From Candidatus Bathyarchaeota archaeon (lineage in GTDB: Archaea; Thermoproteota; Bathyarchaeia; Bathyarchaeales; Bathycorpusculaceae), in the NCBI GenBank assembly GCA_003151735.1, contig PLYI01000120.1:1-64000 (forward strand): DNA of 64,000 nt. The letters are read 5' to 3'. Under the pieces are notes generated by a model. It was not told the DNA's origin. It did not search any database and saw only the letters and a program-made list of their open reading frames with translations. The position numbers and the translations under genes were made by a program. Within the stretch, counting starts at the first letter, position 1; each line of letters starts with the position of its first letter. Below, piece after piece: positions 35,473-44,594 of this stretch.

Positions 35473-36513
35473 TTGACTTCAGCGAAGATCGACGAGAAAG
35501 ATGCAAAAATCCTAAGGATGCTGATAGCTGAGTCTAGAACTAGTTTTACAGATATTGCCAGCAAATGCAAAATTACAGTAGGTGCCGTTCGAATGCGCTA
35601 CAAACATCTATGGAAGGAAGGCATAATCAACGGCGAAGTCACTCTTGTTAACCCTCACTATCTCGGCTACAATCACATCGTCGATTTAGGCATCATAACA
35701 GACAATCAAAGTGAAAGTGAAGTTGCTAAATACCTCGAAAGCAAACCCTACATTTCCCAGGTAGTCAAGCATTTAGGCAAGTACAGTTTTTATGGAAAGG
35801 TAGCGTTAAAAAACCTCAATAAATTATCAGGAATAATTGAGAATTTAGAATCAAACAGTAAAATCAAACATGTTGACGCTTTGATTTGGGCAGAAGCTAT
35901 AAACATAGAATTTCCCCAAAACCTAATCATTAGCCCCCTCAAATACGAAAATAGCTATAAAAGTAATCAAAAGCCTGCTTTAACCAATCTGGACCCTTCA
36001 GCCTCGGAAATCGACGAAACAGATGTAAAAATCGCTCGGGTACTCTGCAGAAAATCTCGAACACCGTTTAAGAAAATTGCAGAACAACTGGATTTATCAA
36101 CTAAAACGGTAATACATAGGTACCGAAAACTCAGAGAAAACCTGTTCACCCTTTCCACAGTGACTCTTGATTTAAACAAGCTTGGGTACAAAGCTTTAAT
36201 GAACCTTTACATAAAAGTCTTAAACCGGAGCAAGATAGCAGAGATTCATAGTCAACTACTCCAGATACCCAACGTATTGGTTATCATAAGACTCATCGGC
36301 GCATACGACTTATACGTTGCAATTGCCGTAGAGGATTTTGATAAAATGTTTGAAGCAAAAGAAAAAATCAGGAAAATCATCGGTCTAGAAAACCCTGATG
36401 TTTTCGTAACGCCAATGCCTCCAGCTTGGCCCTTAAACCTGTTCCCTTCGCTGCTGGAAAACGTAGTTATGCCAAAGTATTGGCCTGACAAATCAAACAT
36501 TGAACCCAAATAA
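35473..36513 (+). CDS. Tandem-duplicated Lrp/AsnC family regulator 1
   Basis: 346 residues forming two consecutive Lrp-like units: HTH 1 ('IDEKDAKILRMLIAESRTSF'), an effector-binding-like RAM domain, then HTH 2 near residue 178 ('DETDVKIARVLCRKSRTPF', 'LSTKTVIHRYRKLRE') and a second RAM domain. Typical Lrp proteins are about 150 residues, so one polypeptide equals a dimer. It is divergent from surface gene 4 and probably controls it. It starts at a TTG 42 nt after an ATTTAAAT box. Its C-terminus ('PPAWPLNLF') differs from the tail shared by regulators 2 and 3. Ligand and DNA site unknown. Confidence 0.82.
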   Translation: MTSAKIDEKDAKILRMLIAESRTSFTDIASKCKITVGAVRMRYKHLWKEGIINGEVTLVNPHYLGYNHIVDLGIITDNQSESEVAKYLESKPYISQVVKHLGKYSFYGKVALKNLNKLSGIIENLESNSKIKHVDALIWAEAINIEFPQNLIISPLKYENSYKSNQKPALTNLDPSASEIDETDVKIARVLCRKSRTPFKKIAEQLDLSTKTVIHRYRKLRENLFTLSTVTLDLNKLGYKALMNLYIKVLNRSKIAEIHSQLLQIPNVLVIIRLIGAYDLYVAIAVEDFDKMFEAKEKIRKIIGLENPDVFVTPMPPAWPLNLFPSLLENVVMPKYWPDKSNIEPK

Positions 36514-36657
36514 TAAAGCTAAACCAGAATGCTTTGGCAATTCAAGAATCAAATTTCAATCCATCTGGTTTTTTATTCTTTTGCGTCTTTTTAGCGGTTT
36601 AGGCGAAATGTTTAAGCATAAAGCACCTCCTTTTTGAAGAATAAATGTGAAGTTGAA

Positions 36658-38043
36658 ATGAAGCCTCACGTAACCTTAGTTAACCCTGCCGCTCCAGTGG
36701 GCGCTGCAATGCACATGCCTTTTGCACTGTTGGGTTTGGGGTATTTGGCGGCTGTTTTAGAGAAAAACAACTACAAGGTTGACGTAATCGACTGTCAAGT
36801 GCTTAAGCTCTCTTTTGAAGATTTTAAAAGCGAGATAAGCAAGCGTCAACCCGACATCGTTGGGGTAACTTCATCCACGTTGACTTATCAGACAGCTCTG
36901 AAGTTAGTTAAGATTGCCAAAGAGGCTTGCCCAAACTGTATAACCCTCGCGGGCGGTTCACACGTTACTTTTTGGGATGACCACGCATTGGAAGAGTGCT
37001 CAGAACTCGACATCGTAATCAGAAAAGAGGGCGAAAACACGATGTTGGAGTTGGTGCAGCGAATCGAAGCGGGCAAAAGTTATTTCGACGTTTTAGGCAC
37101 CACTTGCCGTAGAGAAGGCAAAATCGTCAGAAATCAAGATAGAACCTACATTGAGGATTTGGACAGTTTGCCCTTCCCAGCGCGTCATCTTTGGCCAATG
37201 GAGAAGTTCCGCGAACTCGAAGATATCCTTTATTTAGCGACCAGCAGAGGATGCGTCTACTGGTGTGAATTCTGCACAACAGTGAGGATGCATGGACGCA
37301 AATACCGCATGCGTAGTCCCAAAAACGTAGTAGATGAATTAGAGTTTCTGAATAAAACTTATGGCGTGAAAAAATTCACTTTTTGTGATGACGCGTTCAC
37401 CGTGGACCAACCTAGAACTGAAGCGCTTTGCAGCGAAATTCTTCAGCGTGGTTTGAAGATTGAATGGAACTGTGGCACACGAGTAGATATGTTAACCCAA
37501 GAGTTGCTAACTAAAATGAAGGCAGCTGGATGTGTTTCCGTCTGGTTCGGTGTTGAATCAGGAACACAGCAGGTTTTGGATGCAATGAAAAAAGGAATCA
37601 CTCCTGAATTAACCATGAAAGTTTTGGGTTGGGTACGAGAGGCAGGTTTGATGCCTGTTCCAAACGTTATCCTTGGATTCCCAGGGGAAACAATGCAAAG
37701 CGCTTGGAAAACTATCAAGTTTGTCGAGAAGGTGGCTCCTGACGCCGTTGGGTTCTACAATGTTGCAACGCCCTTTCCTGGCACACCCATGTATGATTTG
37801 GTTAAGGAGAAGGGGTGGCTGAGAATAACTGACTTTGACATGTACGACACGACCAAACCGATTTTTGAGACACCGCAGCTTAGTATGAAAGAACTCGGCA
37901 AACTACGCGAAGGCGCATTCCACCACTACTACCTGCGAAGGGAGTACTTTTTTGAGAAGAAAAGACGCTTTAAACTGTCAACGGCACTGGTTGTCGGCGT
38001 GCACCTGATTGCTAATATTAAACTTAAGCTCAGAAGAAGCTGA
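36658..38043 (+). CDS. B12-binding radical SAM protein
   Basis: The track uses a TTG at 36634; the ATG at 36658 starts 'KPHVTLVNPAAPVGAAMHMP', aligning with the starts of its sisters at 53470 and 59512, so 461 residues are likely. An N-terminal cobalamin-binding-like domain ('LLGLGYLAAVLEKNNYKVDV', 'LAGGSHVTFWDD') is followed by the radical SAM motif 'SRGCVYWCEFC' and the family element 'RSPKNVVDELEFL', then 'WFGVESGTQQVLDAMKKG'. Cobalamin-dependent methylation or C-C bond chemistry on a lipid or cofactor is plausible, but the substrate is unknown. Confidence 0.8.
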   Translation: MKPHVTLVNPAAPVGAAMHMPFALLGLGYLAAVLEKNNYKVDVIDCQVLKLSFEDFKSEISKRQPDIVGVTSSTLTYQTALKLVKIAKEACPNCITLAGGSHVTFWDDHALEECSELDIVIRKEGENTMLELVQRIEAGKSYFDVLGTTCRREGKIVRNQDRTYIEDLDSLPFPARHLWPMEKFRELEDILYLATSRGCVYWCEFCTTVRMHGRKYRMRSPKNVVDELEFLNKTYGVKKFTFCDDAFTVDQPRTEALCSEILQRGLKIEWNCGTRVDMLTQELLTKMKAAGCVSVWFGVESGTQQVLDAMKKGITPELTMKVLGWVREAGLMPVPNVILGFPGETMQSAWKTIKFVEKVAPDAVGFYNVATPFPGTPMYDLVKEKGWLRITDFDMYDTTKPIFETPQLSMKELGKLREGAFHHYYLRREYFFEKKRRFKLSTALVVGVHLIANIKLKLRRS

Positions 38044-38047
38044 ATGC

Positions 38048-38677
38048 CTATTTCTTTCTCTTTTTCACCAAGTTGAAGGCTAAGCCGACGACGAATGGAG
38101 CAACGATTACTGCAAAGAGGACTGACCATAATGATACTGGAGAAGACGGCGTTGGCAGAGAGTTTGGGTTGCAGGTGCTGTTTTCAAATGGTTGGGTACT
38201 TGCAATAGGATTTATAGTGGAATCAACGAGTGCATTTGGATTCTTTTCAGTCGGGGTTGGTGTAAGCGGAGGCAACACAAAAACCCATAAACCGGGCAGA
38301 AATACTGAATTCGTATACTTACCCTCGGAGTCTGTTATTTGCAGAGTAATCGAGTATGTTCCATTCGTGTCAGGCATAAATTCGAAAACGTTGGAGTTTG
38401 CACCTGGTACGGCGATGACGTCTCCGAGGGGTGAAAGGTCATATCCCATGCCCGGTTTCCAAGTCGGCCACAGCTGGGTACACCATTGGTAACTGTACGG
38501 TGGTGTTCCGCCAGTGCATGTCGCGGTGAATTCTACCCGCTGGTTAACGTAAGTTGTATGTGAACCGTAGGTTATCTGTACGTTGGTCGATATATTCTTC
38601 GCCTTAACGGTACCAACTGCAAACGAGGAAGTTAACATTGCCAAAGCCAAAGCGGCTAAAATAACTATCATCTTCAT
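38048..38677 (-). CDS. Secreted PKD/Ig-like protein with C-terminal anchor
   Basis: The ATG at 38677 directly begins a signal peptide ('KMIVILAALALAMLTSSFAV'), preferable to the tracked 38695; 209 residues. An Ig/PKD-type domain follows ('VNQRVEFTATCTGGTPPYSY' and 'SITLQITDSEGKYTN'), then a Pro/Thr/Ser/Asn-rich stalk and a C-terminal membrane helix with a 'VKKRKK' tail. It is convergent with the upstream radical SAM gene (4 bp apart), and a membrane-bound winged-helix gene lies just upstream on the same strand. A binding or structural surface role is inferred. Confidence 0.7.
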   Translation of the reverse strand: MKMIVILAALALAMLTSSFAVGTVKAKNISTNVQITYGSHTTYVNQRVEFTATCTGGTPPYSYQWCTQLWPTWKPGMGYDLSPLGDVIAVPGANSNVFEFMPDTNGTYSITLQITDSEGKYTNSVFLPGLWVFVLPPLTPTPTEKNPNALVDSTINPIASTQPFENSTCNPNSLPTPSSPVSLWSVLFAVIVAPFVVGLAFNLVKKRKK

Positions 38678-38730
38678 ATGGGCACATCTGTACATTCAAA
38701 GAATAAAATGCGCCTCTTAGTTCTATTCAA

Positions 38731-38745
38731 GGAACAAACCGTTCC
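38731..38745. promoter_or_regulatory. GGAAC-N5-GTTCC palindrome upstream of a secreted-protein gene
   Basis: GGAACAAACCGTTCC has 5-bp arms and lies 54 nt upstream of the ATG at 38677. Similar sites lie about 50 nt before two other secreted-protein genes (GGAACAGTCTGTTCC at 51605-51619; imperfect GGAACACTCCATTCC at about 3477-3491). It may be an operator shared by small exoprotein genes. Confidence 0.4.
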
Positions 38746-38762
38746 AAAGCTGGAGCACCCAA

Positions 38763-39206
38763 CTAAAAATTGGGTTTTTTCCTAAACCGCAAAGCTTCAA
38801 TCAGAAAAATAGCTGCAGCAACAACCGTTACTATTGTAAGCAACCAAAAGGATTCTTCAATTGACCCGCCCAAAATCAAATGGATTGTTAAAACAGCCAG
38901 TTCAGCCGCGAGGACCGCTATGAAGATGAATCCGAAGATAGCGAAGGTTGGGACAAGCGTTTTTCCAAACCATAAATAACCTTTTATACGTATTTTTTTC
39001 TTGACAATATAGTTGCCGTATGTATCTTTTTCTACTAAGCCTTGTTCAACGAGTTTTTGGAGGTTTCGGTAAGCCACGCTTGGGCTGCTGAGGTTGGCTC
39101 CACGCATCAAGTCTCTGGGACCAACTGGTTTACCGACCCTAACCAGATACAGATACGTTTGAAGTGTAGTTGCGTTTGGTTCTTTCTCAGTTTCCAAGCT
39201 TAGCAT
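38763..39206 (-). CDS. Membrane-bound winged-helix protein
   Basis: 147 residues from the ATG at 39206 (the track uses a TTG two codons earlier). Residues about 10-65 form a winged helix-turn-helix ('TLQTYLYLVRVGKPVGPRDL', 'SPSVAYRNLQKLVEQGLVEK'), and two transmembrane helices follow (about residues 82-108 and 118-138), ending in 'RFRKKPNF'. Such one-component membrane regulators are common in archaea and may sense envelope state. It lies about 85 bp upstream of the secreted PKD-like gene on the same strand and may regulate it. DNA target unknown. Confidence 0.7.
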   Translation of the reverse strand: MLSLETEKEPNATTLQTYLYLVRVGKPVGPRDLMRGANLSSPSVAYRNLQKLVEQGLVEKDTYGNYIVKKKIRIKGYLWFGKTLVPTFAIFGFIFIAVLAAELAVLTIHLILGGSIEESFWLLTIVTVVAAAIFLIEALRFRKKPNF

Positions 39207-39324
39207 CGCCAAGACTAATTAGCGTAGTCTACACTTAAAAAACCAACCGCAAGACAAAAATTTTGCGAAGATTTTAAAGAAAACGTGAAGTTAGAAGAGA
39301 TAGTTTTTTTATTTGTTGATTTTA

Positions 39325-39345
39325 AACAAAAAAAGAAAAGGGAAT
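39325..39345 (-). terminator. Terminator of surface-protein gene 5
   Basis: Minus-strand TTCCCTTTTCTTTTTTTG follows the stop of paralogue 5, as for the other members. Confidence 0.45.
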
Positions 39346-39369
39346 TATTGTTTGTTTGTCTGTTTTTGT

Positions 39370-42237
39370 TTAAGGTCTTCTTCGCATTACCAGTGCAATC
39401 AGTACTGCGCCGATGATGACTAGCAAAACTATTATGGCAATTGCTGAACTCAGAACGTATGTGTCAGTCATGGATGCTGGAGGCGCTGCTGTAGGTGCTA
39501 CGGTTGGTTTTGATTCTTGGACGGTGAAGCTGCTTGTTGCCCATGATGGGAAGTAGCCGTTTGTTCCGTGGAAAGTTGCTGTTATTGTGTAGTTGCCTGA
39601 AATATCGGGTGTCCATGTCAGGCTGTACATGCCTGTCTCATCGGTGGTTGCTGTGCCTATGTTTCTATAGTTGCCGTTAGAGTCAAGAACATCCACTGTA
39701 ACTGGGACGCCCTTAAAGTCGGTTGGTAATGGTTTTTGCTGGTAGACATATCCCATCCAGTCTTTCATGCTTGCGTCAGATGACACTGGAACGCCATTGG
39801 GGAAGTCTGCTGCCTGCTGATCCTGTTTTGTGCCAGCGGAAATGTCTAGAACTGTGCCGCTAATTACGACTGGTTGACCGAAAGCTGCGCCTAGGTTTGG
39901 TGCTTCAACTGTAGTAGCACTTGGTCCTCTGCCGACACTGTAGATTTGGTTGTCATAACTGTTGAACCATGTTGCATAGCCATCTGCAATAGCATAACTC
40001 ATTGATACGAACTCGCTAGTATAAGATGAAAGAGTCCAGATTTCCTGTCCGGTTGTTGCGTTTACGGCGCGTGCCAATGCACCCTTGTAAATTGGGTTTG
40101 TAGCAGTGTGCTCAGTAGTAACTAGATATATTACTCCGTTGCCGACAGCGTTTATGAAGGTTGGGTAAGCACCATAGGGAGTGCTCAGACTTCTGGTAGT
40201 GTTGCCTTCGCCGCCGTTACCGTAGGTCCATTCCATGTTTCCAGTTGTCATGTTATAAGCATAGAGTACTCCTCCGAAAGAACTGCTATAGAGCATGCCG
40301 TAAGCTTCTTGTGCATCTGGTTGGGCAGGACCTGGCTGACCATAATAGTCAATGTCTACTTGCGGTTCCGTTGGACCCCATATTTGGTTTCCCGTTGTCA
40401 GACTGTATCCGACGAATTGAGAAGTTTCCTTCCAAACTTCAGCGAAGACGCCTAGGTTGCCAGAACCGTCTGGCGCTGTTGGATCGACTCCAGCAAAGAA
40501 GACAGTCCTGTTTTCTGGTGGCTGCTGTAATGTCTTAGTCCATAGAAGCGAACCGATTGTACCTAGAGAAGCGTTGATGTTGATAGCGTAGTATGTGTAG
40601 GGAGCCCAGCTTGATGTATAGAAGGGTTGCGGAAGGGCAGGATAAATCCCAGTCATAAAAAGCAACACATTTCCGGTAGCTAAAAGTTCAGTAGGCGCGA
40701 CGGTCATACCGTTGAATGCAGGGATCGAATAGTTCCAGTCATAACTGTACAGTGTACTATTTGGATTCACGACGTTTGCATAGACTAGGTAATTAGAAGT
40801 AGCTGGTGCGTTATTGTTATTTCCAGCAGTAGCTCCTATAGCTGGTTCTGTAATAGTGGCTTGTTGGGCTTGGGCGGCGGTTAGAGCAGTTCCATTAGTG
40901 AAGGACATGTTATAAAGTGTTGGGGCGAGTATGTTGGCGGAGTTTGGAGGAAGGAAAGGATTATTGACATTTGCCCATAGCCGGGATGAGTTCCACTCAC
41001 TCAAATACCATGTCGAGCTTTGATTCGCTATGTTGTATCTTAACTGTTCTCCTGCTGGACCCTGAGCTGGAAAACCTGTTGGAACGCCAGTTACGTTGAA
41101 CAGTGGATCACCTGTGTATGCGTCGAAAGCTCGGGCAAAGTTGGTTGTGAACAGAATTGGTGTATAAACTCCATGTTGGTCGGGGTTCCAAAGGTTATAG
41201 GTGTAGGCAAAGGATAGCGACGGTATTTGTGTAGTGCTCCAAATAATTTTGCCTGTTCTTAAGTCTTGGCAGACAGTTGGTCCAGCAGCAGTGCCTGTAA
41301 ATGATACTGGTTGAGTATAGTATATGTAACCATTCACAATTATTGGATTGACGTATCTTTGTTCGTATGCAGATCCTTCAAACCACGTAATTCCTTTGTC
41401 TGTAGCACCGATGTCTCCGAATACATTGTTTCCTCCGACGACTCCTCCGCCTTGAAGCGGATACGTCCACATTATGTGACCAGTCAGGGGCCCTACGGCA
41501 TCGCCTGGGTACCTTTCAATATCTGACCCCCAGCCGAAACCTGGTGCGAAACTGAAAGCACTGATGTAGCCAGAACCCGTTGCAGAGCTCACCGGTGAAC
41601 CTGTGCCTAGCCAGTTTGACGAAATAGACCACCAGTCTGTGTTTTCACCGTATATTGGGCGTGTCCAGTAGTCAGTTGGAAGCGGCGGGCTGCCTTGAGG
41701 CTGGGGGAGCGGTTCCTGCTGAACTGTTAGTGTTGAAGTCTGTGTGCTTGGCAGATACGTATCCCCAACAAATGGGCTAGTGGGGTCGTAGTCATATTGA
41801 GTATAGTTCTGTCCAGGGAAGGTAAAGATTAAAGTGTATGTGCCGACTTCGGTAGGAGTAAAGCGAGTATACGCACTAGATGTTGGGTCTGTAACTATAT
41901 TAAGCATTGTTGTGGTTACTGTTCCATTAGGCGACACTATTGTTAGGTTGTAGTTATGGAATCTATAGTTATTTGATAACTGTGCAGCTCCGTTTGTCGT
42001 TACAGATTGACCACCGAAAATTAAGTTAATCCAAAAATAAATCAATATTTGTTGATTAACACCTACAGGATTAGGCTCCGCGGTAACGTAGGCGGTCGTT
42101 GGAATCTGCCATGATGGAGTATGCGCACTTGCAGAAGGTATTAGGACTACCGATGTTCCCATTGAAATTATCAATAGCGTAGCAATTGCAATAGCTACAG
42201 ATTTGTTTCTAGAAATTTCGAGTCTTAAAATTGACAT
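39370..42237 (-). CDS. Large PQQ-propeller surface protein, paralogue 5
   Basis: 955 residues. Signal peptide ending near 'PSASAHTPSW', Ig-like domain ('AEPNPVGVNQQILIYFWINL'), 'YWTRPIYGENTDWWSISSNW', 'GDAVGPLTGHIMWTYPLQGG', propeller with an Asn/Ala-rich mid insert, 'DASMKDWMGYVYQQKPLPTD', Ig-like domain with 'VLDSNGNYRNIGTATTDETG', stalk, membrane helix and 'MRRRP'. The first residues before the signal helix ('MSILRLEISRNK') resemble those of paralogue 6 ('MSILKMHFSKGK'), and the 60 bp ahead of both genes are nearly identical, so these two form a subgroup. It is divergent from Lrp-type regulator 2. Confidence 0.87.
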   Translation of the reverse strand: MSILRLEISRNKSVAIAIATLLIISMGTSVVLIPSASAHTPSWQIPTTAYVTAEPNPVGVNQQILIYFWINLIFGGQSVTTNGAAQLSNNYRFHNYNLTIVSPNGTVTTTMLNIVTDPTSSAYTRFTPTEVGTYTLIFTFPGQNYTQYDYDPTSPFVGDTYLPSTQTSTLTVQQEPLPQPQGSPPLPTDYWTRPIYGENTDWWSISSNWLGTGSPVSSATGSGYISAFSFAPGFGWGSDIERYPGDAVGPLTGHIMWTYPLQGGGVVGGNNVFGDIGATDKGITWFEGSAYEQRYVNPIIVNGYIYYTQPVSFTGTAAGPTVCQDLRTGKIIWSTTQIPSLSFAYTYNLWNPDQHGVYTPILFTTNFARAFDAYTGDPLFNVTGVPTGFPAQGPAGEQLRYNIANQSSTWYLSEWNSSRLWANVNNPFLPPNSANILAPTLYNMSFTNGTALTAAQAQQATITEPAIGATAGNNNNAPATSNYLVYANVVNPNSTLYSYDWNYSIPAFNGMTVAPTELLATGNVLLFMTGIYPALPQPFYTSSWAPYTYYAININASLGTIGSLLWTKTLQQPPENRTVFFAGVDPTAPDGSGNLGVFAEVWKETSQFVGYSLTTGNQIWGPTEPQVDIDYYGQPGPAQPDAQEAYGMLYSSSFGGVLYAYNMTTGNMEWTYGNGGEGNTTRSLSTPYGAYPTFINAVGNGVIYLVTTEHTATNPIYKGALARAVNATTGQEIWTLSSYTSEFVSMSYAIADGYATWFNSYDNQIYSVGRGPSATTVEAPNLGAAFGQPVVISGTVLDISAGTKQDQQAADFPNGVPVSSDASMKDWMGYVYQQKPLPTDFKGVPVTVDVLDSNGNYRNIGTATTDETGMYSLTWTPDISGNYTITATFHGTNGYFPSWATSSFTVQESKPTVAPTAAPPASMTDTYVLSSAIAIIVLLVIIGAVLIALVMRRRP

Positions 42238-42283
42238 TTTTCTTATCTCCTTTTTCCGTAAAATAACCAGAAGAAAAATTTAG

Positions 42284-42293
42284 CTTTTAAACC
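42284..42293 (-). promoter_or_regulatory. TATA box of surface gene 5
   Basis: GGTTTAAAAG (minus strand), within TTTGCAAAGGTTTAAAAGC, lies about 47 nt before the ATG. The same 19 bp and spacing occur before paralogue 6, and a GGAG Shine-Dalgarno follows in both. Confidence 0.65.
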
Positions 42294-42420
42294 TTTGCAA
42301 ATTTAACTATTATATTGAATAAAATTGCCTTTTAAGGCAAAAAAAGGCTATAATATAAGGTTGTTTCTAAAAACATAATAAAAGGAACAAAAGCCACAAA
42401 CATTATAAAGCACCCGATGA

Positions 42421-42430
42421 ATTTAAATAT
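42421..42430 (+). promoter_or_regulatory. TATA box of Lrp-type regulator 2
   Basis: ATTTAAATAT lies 42 nt upstream of the TTG start, identical to the box before regulator 3 and nearly so to that before regulator 1. Confidence 0.6.
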
Positions 42431-42462
42431 AATAAATAATTAAGTGACCCTCACGTGGGATA

Positions 42463-43449
42463 TTGGTTTTAACCGCGCAAGTTAGTGAAGTTCAAGCAAA
42501 AATTCTTAAAGAATTATTAGTGGATGGCCGTCAAACAGATAGCGAAATTGCTGAAAAAATAGGATCTACCAAAGTAGTTGTGAAGAAAAATTATGAGAAA
42601 ATGGAGCAAATGGGCATAATTATAGGAGCGACAACGCACGTTAATTATAAGAGTTTTGGTTACAAGGCTGTAGCATATATTTTAATCAGTGTTGATCCCA
42701 AGCAAGAAAATCTACTTATCGAATACTTGCAAAAACAGCCAGAGGTTTTTTCTGTCAATAGAAGAGGGGTTAAAGGGAACATTGATGTTGTTACAATTCT
42801 TAAAACGCTTGAACAATTGAACGAATTCAAGGATAACATTAAAAGGCATTTTTTTGTCTTCGAAATGAAGACTGCAATTTGGACAGATGTAAAAGAAATG
42901 AATGAAAATTTAACAATAATTCCTGAAAATAGAAAGAATGCTGAGGAGACAACCAATTATCAAGCGAAGACTTTGAAAATCAATCCTCAAAAAGTGTTTG
43001 TCGACCAAATTGATCTAAAAATAGCAGCCAAGTTATCTGAGAACGGACGAGTATCTATGGAGAGCCTCAGCAGAGAAATAGGAATCTCTTCTGACACTGC
43101 CAAAAGGAGATATCGAAAATTAAAGGAAAACGGTGTATTAAAAGTCACAATCCAAATTAATCCAATCAAAATTGGATATCAAGCCATATGCATTTTTTTT
43201 GCGGGTATCTCCAGTGAAGAGTCATTCTCAATCATTAAGGAAATTAGCAAGATCCCTGATGTCATAAGCATAATGAAAACAACAGGAGACTACGACCTGC
43301 AAATATGGGTGATGATAAAGAGTATAGGCCAATTGTTGTCCATTCAAGAAGAACTGCAAAACATGACAAAAATAACTAAAATTGACCTGGAAATAGTGGG
43401 AATGCGAGAAAAATGGCCAACTCCGCGCCAATATATATCAACTTTTTGA
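42463..43449 (+). CDS. Tandem-duplicated Lrp/AsnC family regulator 2
   Basis: 328 residues with HTH 1 ('VQAKILKELLVDGRQTDSEI'), RAM-like domain 1, a linker near residue 160, HTH 2 ('VDQIDLKIAAKLSENGRVSM', 'ISSDTAKRRYRKLKENG') and RAM-like domain 2 ('ISIMKTTGDYDLQIWVM'). The C-terminal tail 'KWPTPRQYISTF' is almost the same as in regulator 3, so the two arose by gene duplication. It is divergent from surface gene 5 with 225 bp between starts. Control of that gene is inferred from position. Start TTG. Confidence 0.82.
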   Translation: MVLTAQVSEVQAKILKELLVDGRQTDSEIAEKIGSTKVVVKKNYEKMEQMGIIIGATTHVNYKSFGYKAVAYILISVDPKQENLLIEYLQKQPEVFSVNRRGVKGNIDVVTILKTLEQLNEFKDNIKRHFFVFEMKTAIWTDVKEMNENLTIIPENRKNAEETTNYQAKTLKINPQKVFVDQIDLKIAAKLSENGRVSMESLSREIGISSDTAKRRYRKLKENGVLKVTIQINPIKIGYQAICIFFAGISSEESFSIIKEISKIPDVISIMKTTGDYDLQIWVMIKSIGQLLSIQEELQNMTKITKIDLEIVGMREKWPTPRQYISTF

Positions 43450-43525
43450 TTTACACACTCGTCAATTTAGCCAAAAATAATGTAAATTAGCAATTTCAAC
43501 GAAATAAATTAAACGAAAGCAAGAA

Positions 43526-43535
43526 ATTTAAATAT
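43526..43535 (+). promoter_or_regulatory. TATA box of Lrp-type regulator 3
   Basis: ATTTAAATAT lies 53 nt before the ATG and matches the box of regulator 2. Its presence argues that regulator 3 has its own promoter even though it follows regulator 2 by only 130 bp. Confidence 0.6.
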
Positions 43536-43578
43536 CAAAAATTAACAAAAGGTAAGAGACATAGAAAGCGTACTTAAA

Positions 43579-44553
43579 ATGAATGAGTTAGACGCAAAAA
43601 TAATCAGAATTCTGCTGAAAGATGGACGTACAGGTTATGACGAAATAGCAAAAGAATGCGGAGCCTCAAAAAACAAAGTTTGGAAACGTTGCCTGTCAAT
43701 GAGAAAAAAAGGCATAATTGAAGGAGCGACAATTCAGGTAAATTTCGGCCACTTAGGCTATGACGCTCTTGCAACTCTGCTCATCAATGTTGAGGCTCAG
43801 CAAATAGAACAGGTTATGGAATTTATTAAGAAATTAAAAGAGGTTCGTGCTCATCGCCAGTATTTCAGCGTTTACAATGTAAGAGCAGTCGCAACTTTAA
43901 GCAATCTAAATGAATTGGATCATGTGAAGCAGGTAATTAAACAAAAGCTCCCTACCATGGCGTTAAAAGATTACATTTGGACAGGAGTTAAAAATATTCC
44001 TGAAAATTTGAATCTAACAGATACTTTAAAAGACACCACAGAAAGCAATCAAGGGAATCCAAGCAAAGCGTGCCTTGTCCCAGATGAGGGAATCACAATT
44101 GATCAGGTAGACAACCAAATAATTAAAAAGCTCACATTGGACGGGCGGGCTTCATTTACTAAGATAGCGAAAGAAATAGGATTATCAACGGATACAGTAG
44201 TAAAAAGGTATCATAGGCTAAGGAAAAACGGTACAATAAAAGTTTCGATCCAAATAAATCCAAACAAAATCGGATACAAATCAATACTAGATTTCAACAT
44301 AGCTTTTACAACGCCCGGCGTCTTGTCTGACACAGTAGTTGAGTCACTTGCCAAAATACCCGATATCATTATTATTACAAAAACCAGCGGCGATTACGAT
44401 CTCCAAGTGACTGCAATGATAAAAGACATCCCAGAATCTTTCACAATTCAAGACCAAATTGCCAGAATCTGCGGTATAACGAAAATCGAAGTAAGCTCAA
44501 GAAAAATTCCTGACAAATGGCCAACGCCACAACAATATATTTCGACATTCTGA
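43579..44553 (+). CDS. Tandem-duplicated Lrp/AsnC family regulator 3
   Basis: 324 residues. HTH 1 ('MNELDAKIIRILLKDGRTGY', 'ASKNKVWKRCLSMRKKG'), RAM-like domain 1, HTH 2 ('IDQVDNQIIKKLTLDGRASF', 'LSTDTVVKRYHRLRKNGTIK'), RAM-like domain 2 ('ITKTSGDYDLQVTAMI') and the tail 'KWPTPQQYISTF'. It lies between surface genes 5 and 6 and is convergent with gene 6. It starts at an ATG and has its own TATA box. Its likely targets are the neighbouring surface genes, but this rests only on position. Confidence 0.82.
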   Translation: MNELDAKIIRILLKDGRTGYDEIAKECGASKNKVWKRCLSMRKKGIIEGATIQVNFGHLGYDALATLLINVEAQQIEQVMEFIKKLKEVRAHRQYFSVYNVRAVATLSNLNELDHVKQVIKQKLPTMALKDYIWTGVKNIPENLNLTDTLKDTTESNQGNPSKACLVPDEGITIDQVDNQIIKKLTLDGRASFTKIAKEIGLSTDTVVKRYHRLRKNGTIKVSIQINPNKIGYKSILDFNIAFTTPGVLSDTVVESLAKIPDIIIITKTSGDYDLQVTAMIKDIPESFTIQDQIARICGITKIEVSSRKIPDKWPTPQQYISTF

Positions 44554-44594
44554 AGTAATTGAACTGCCATCTTATTTTTAAAAGAAGAAGGTTT

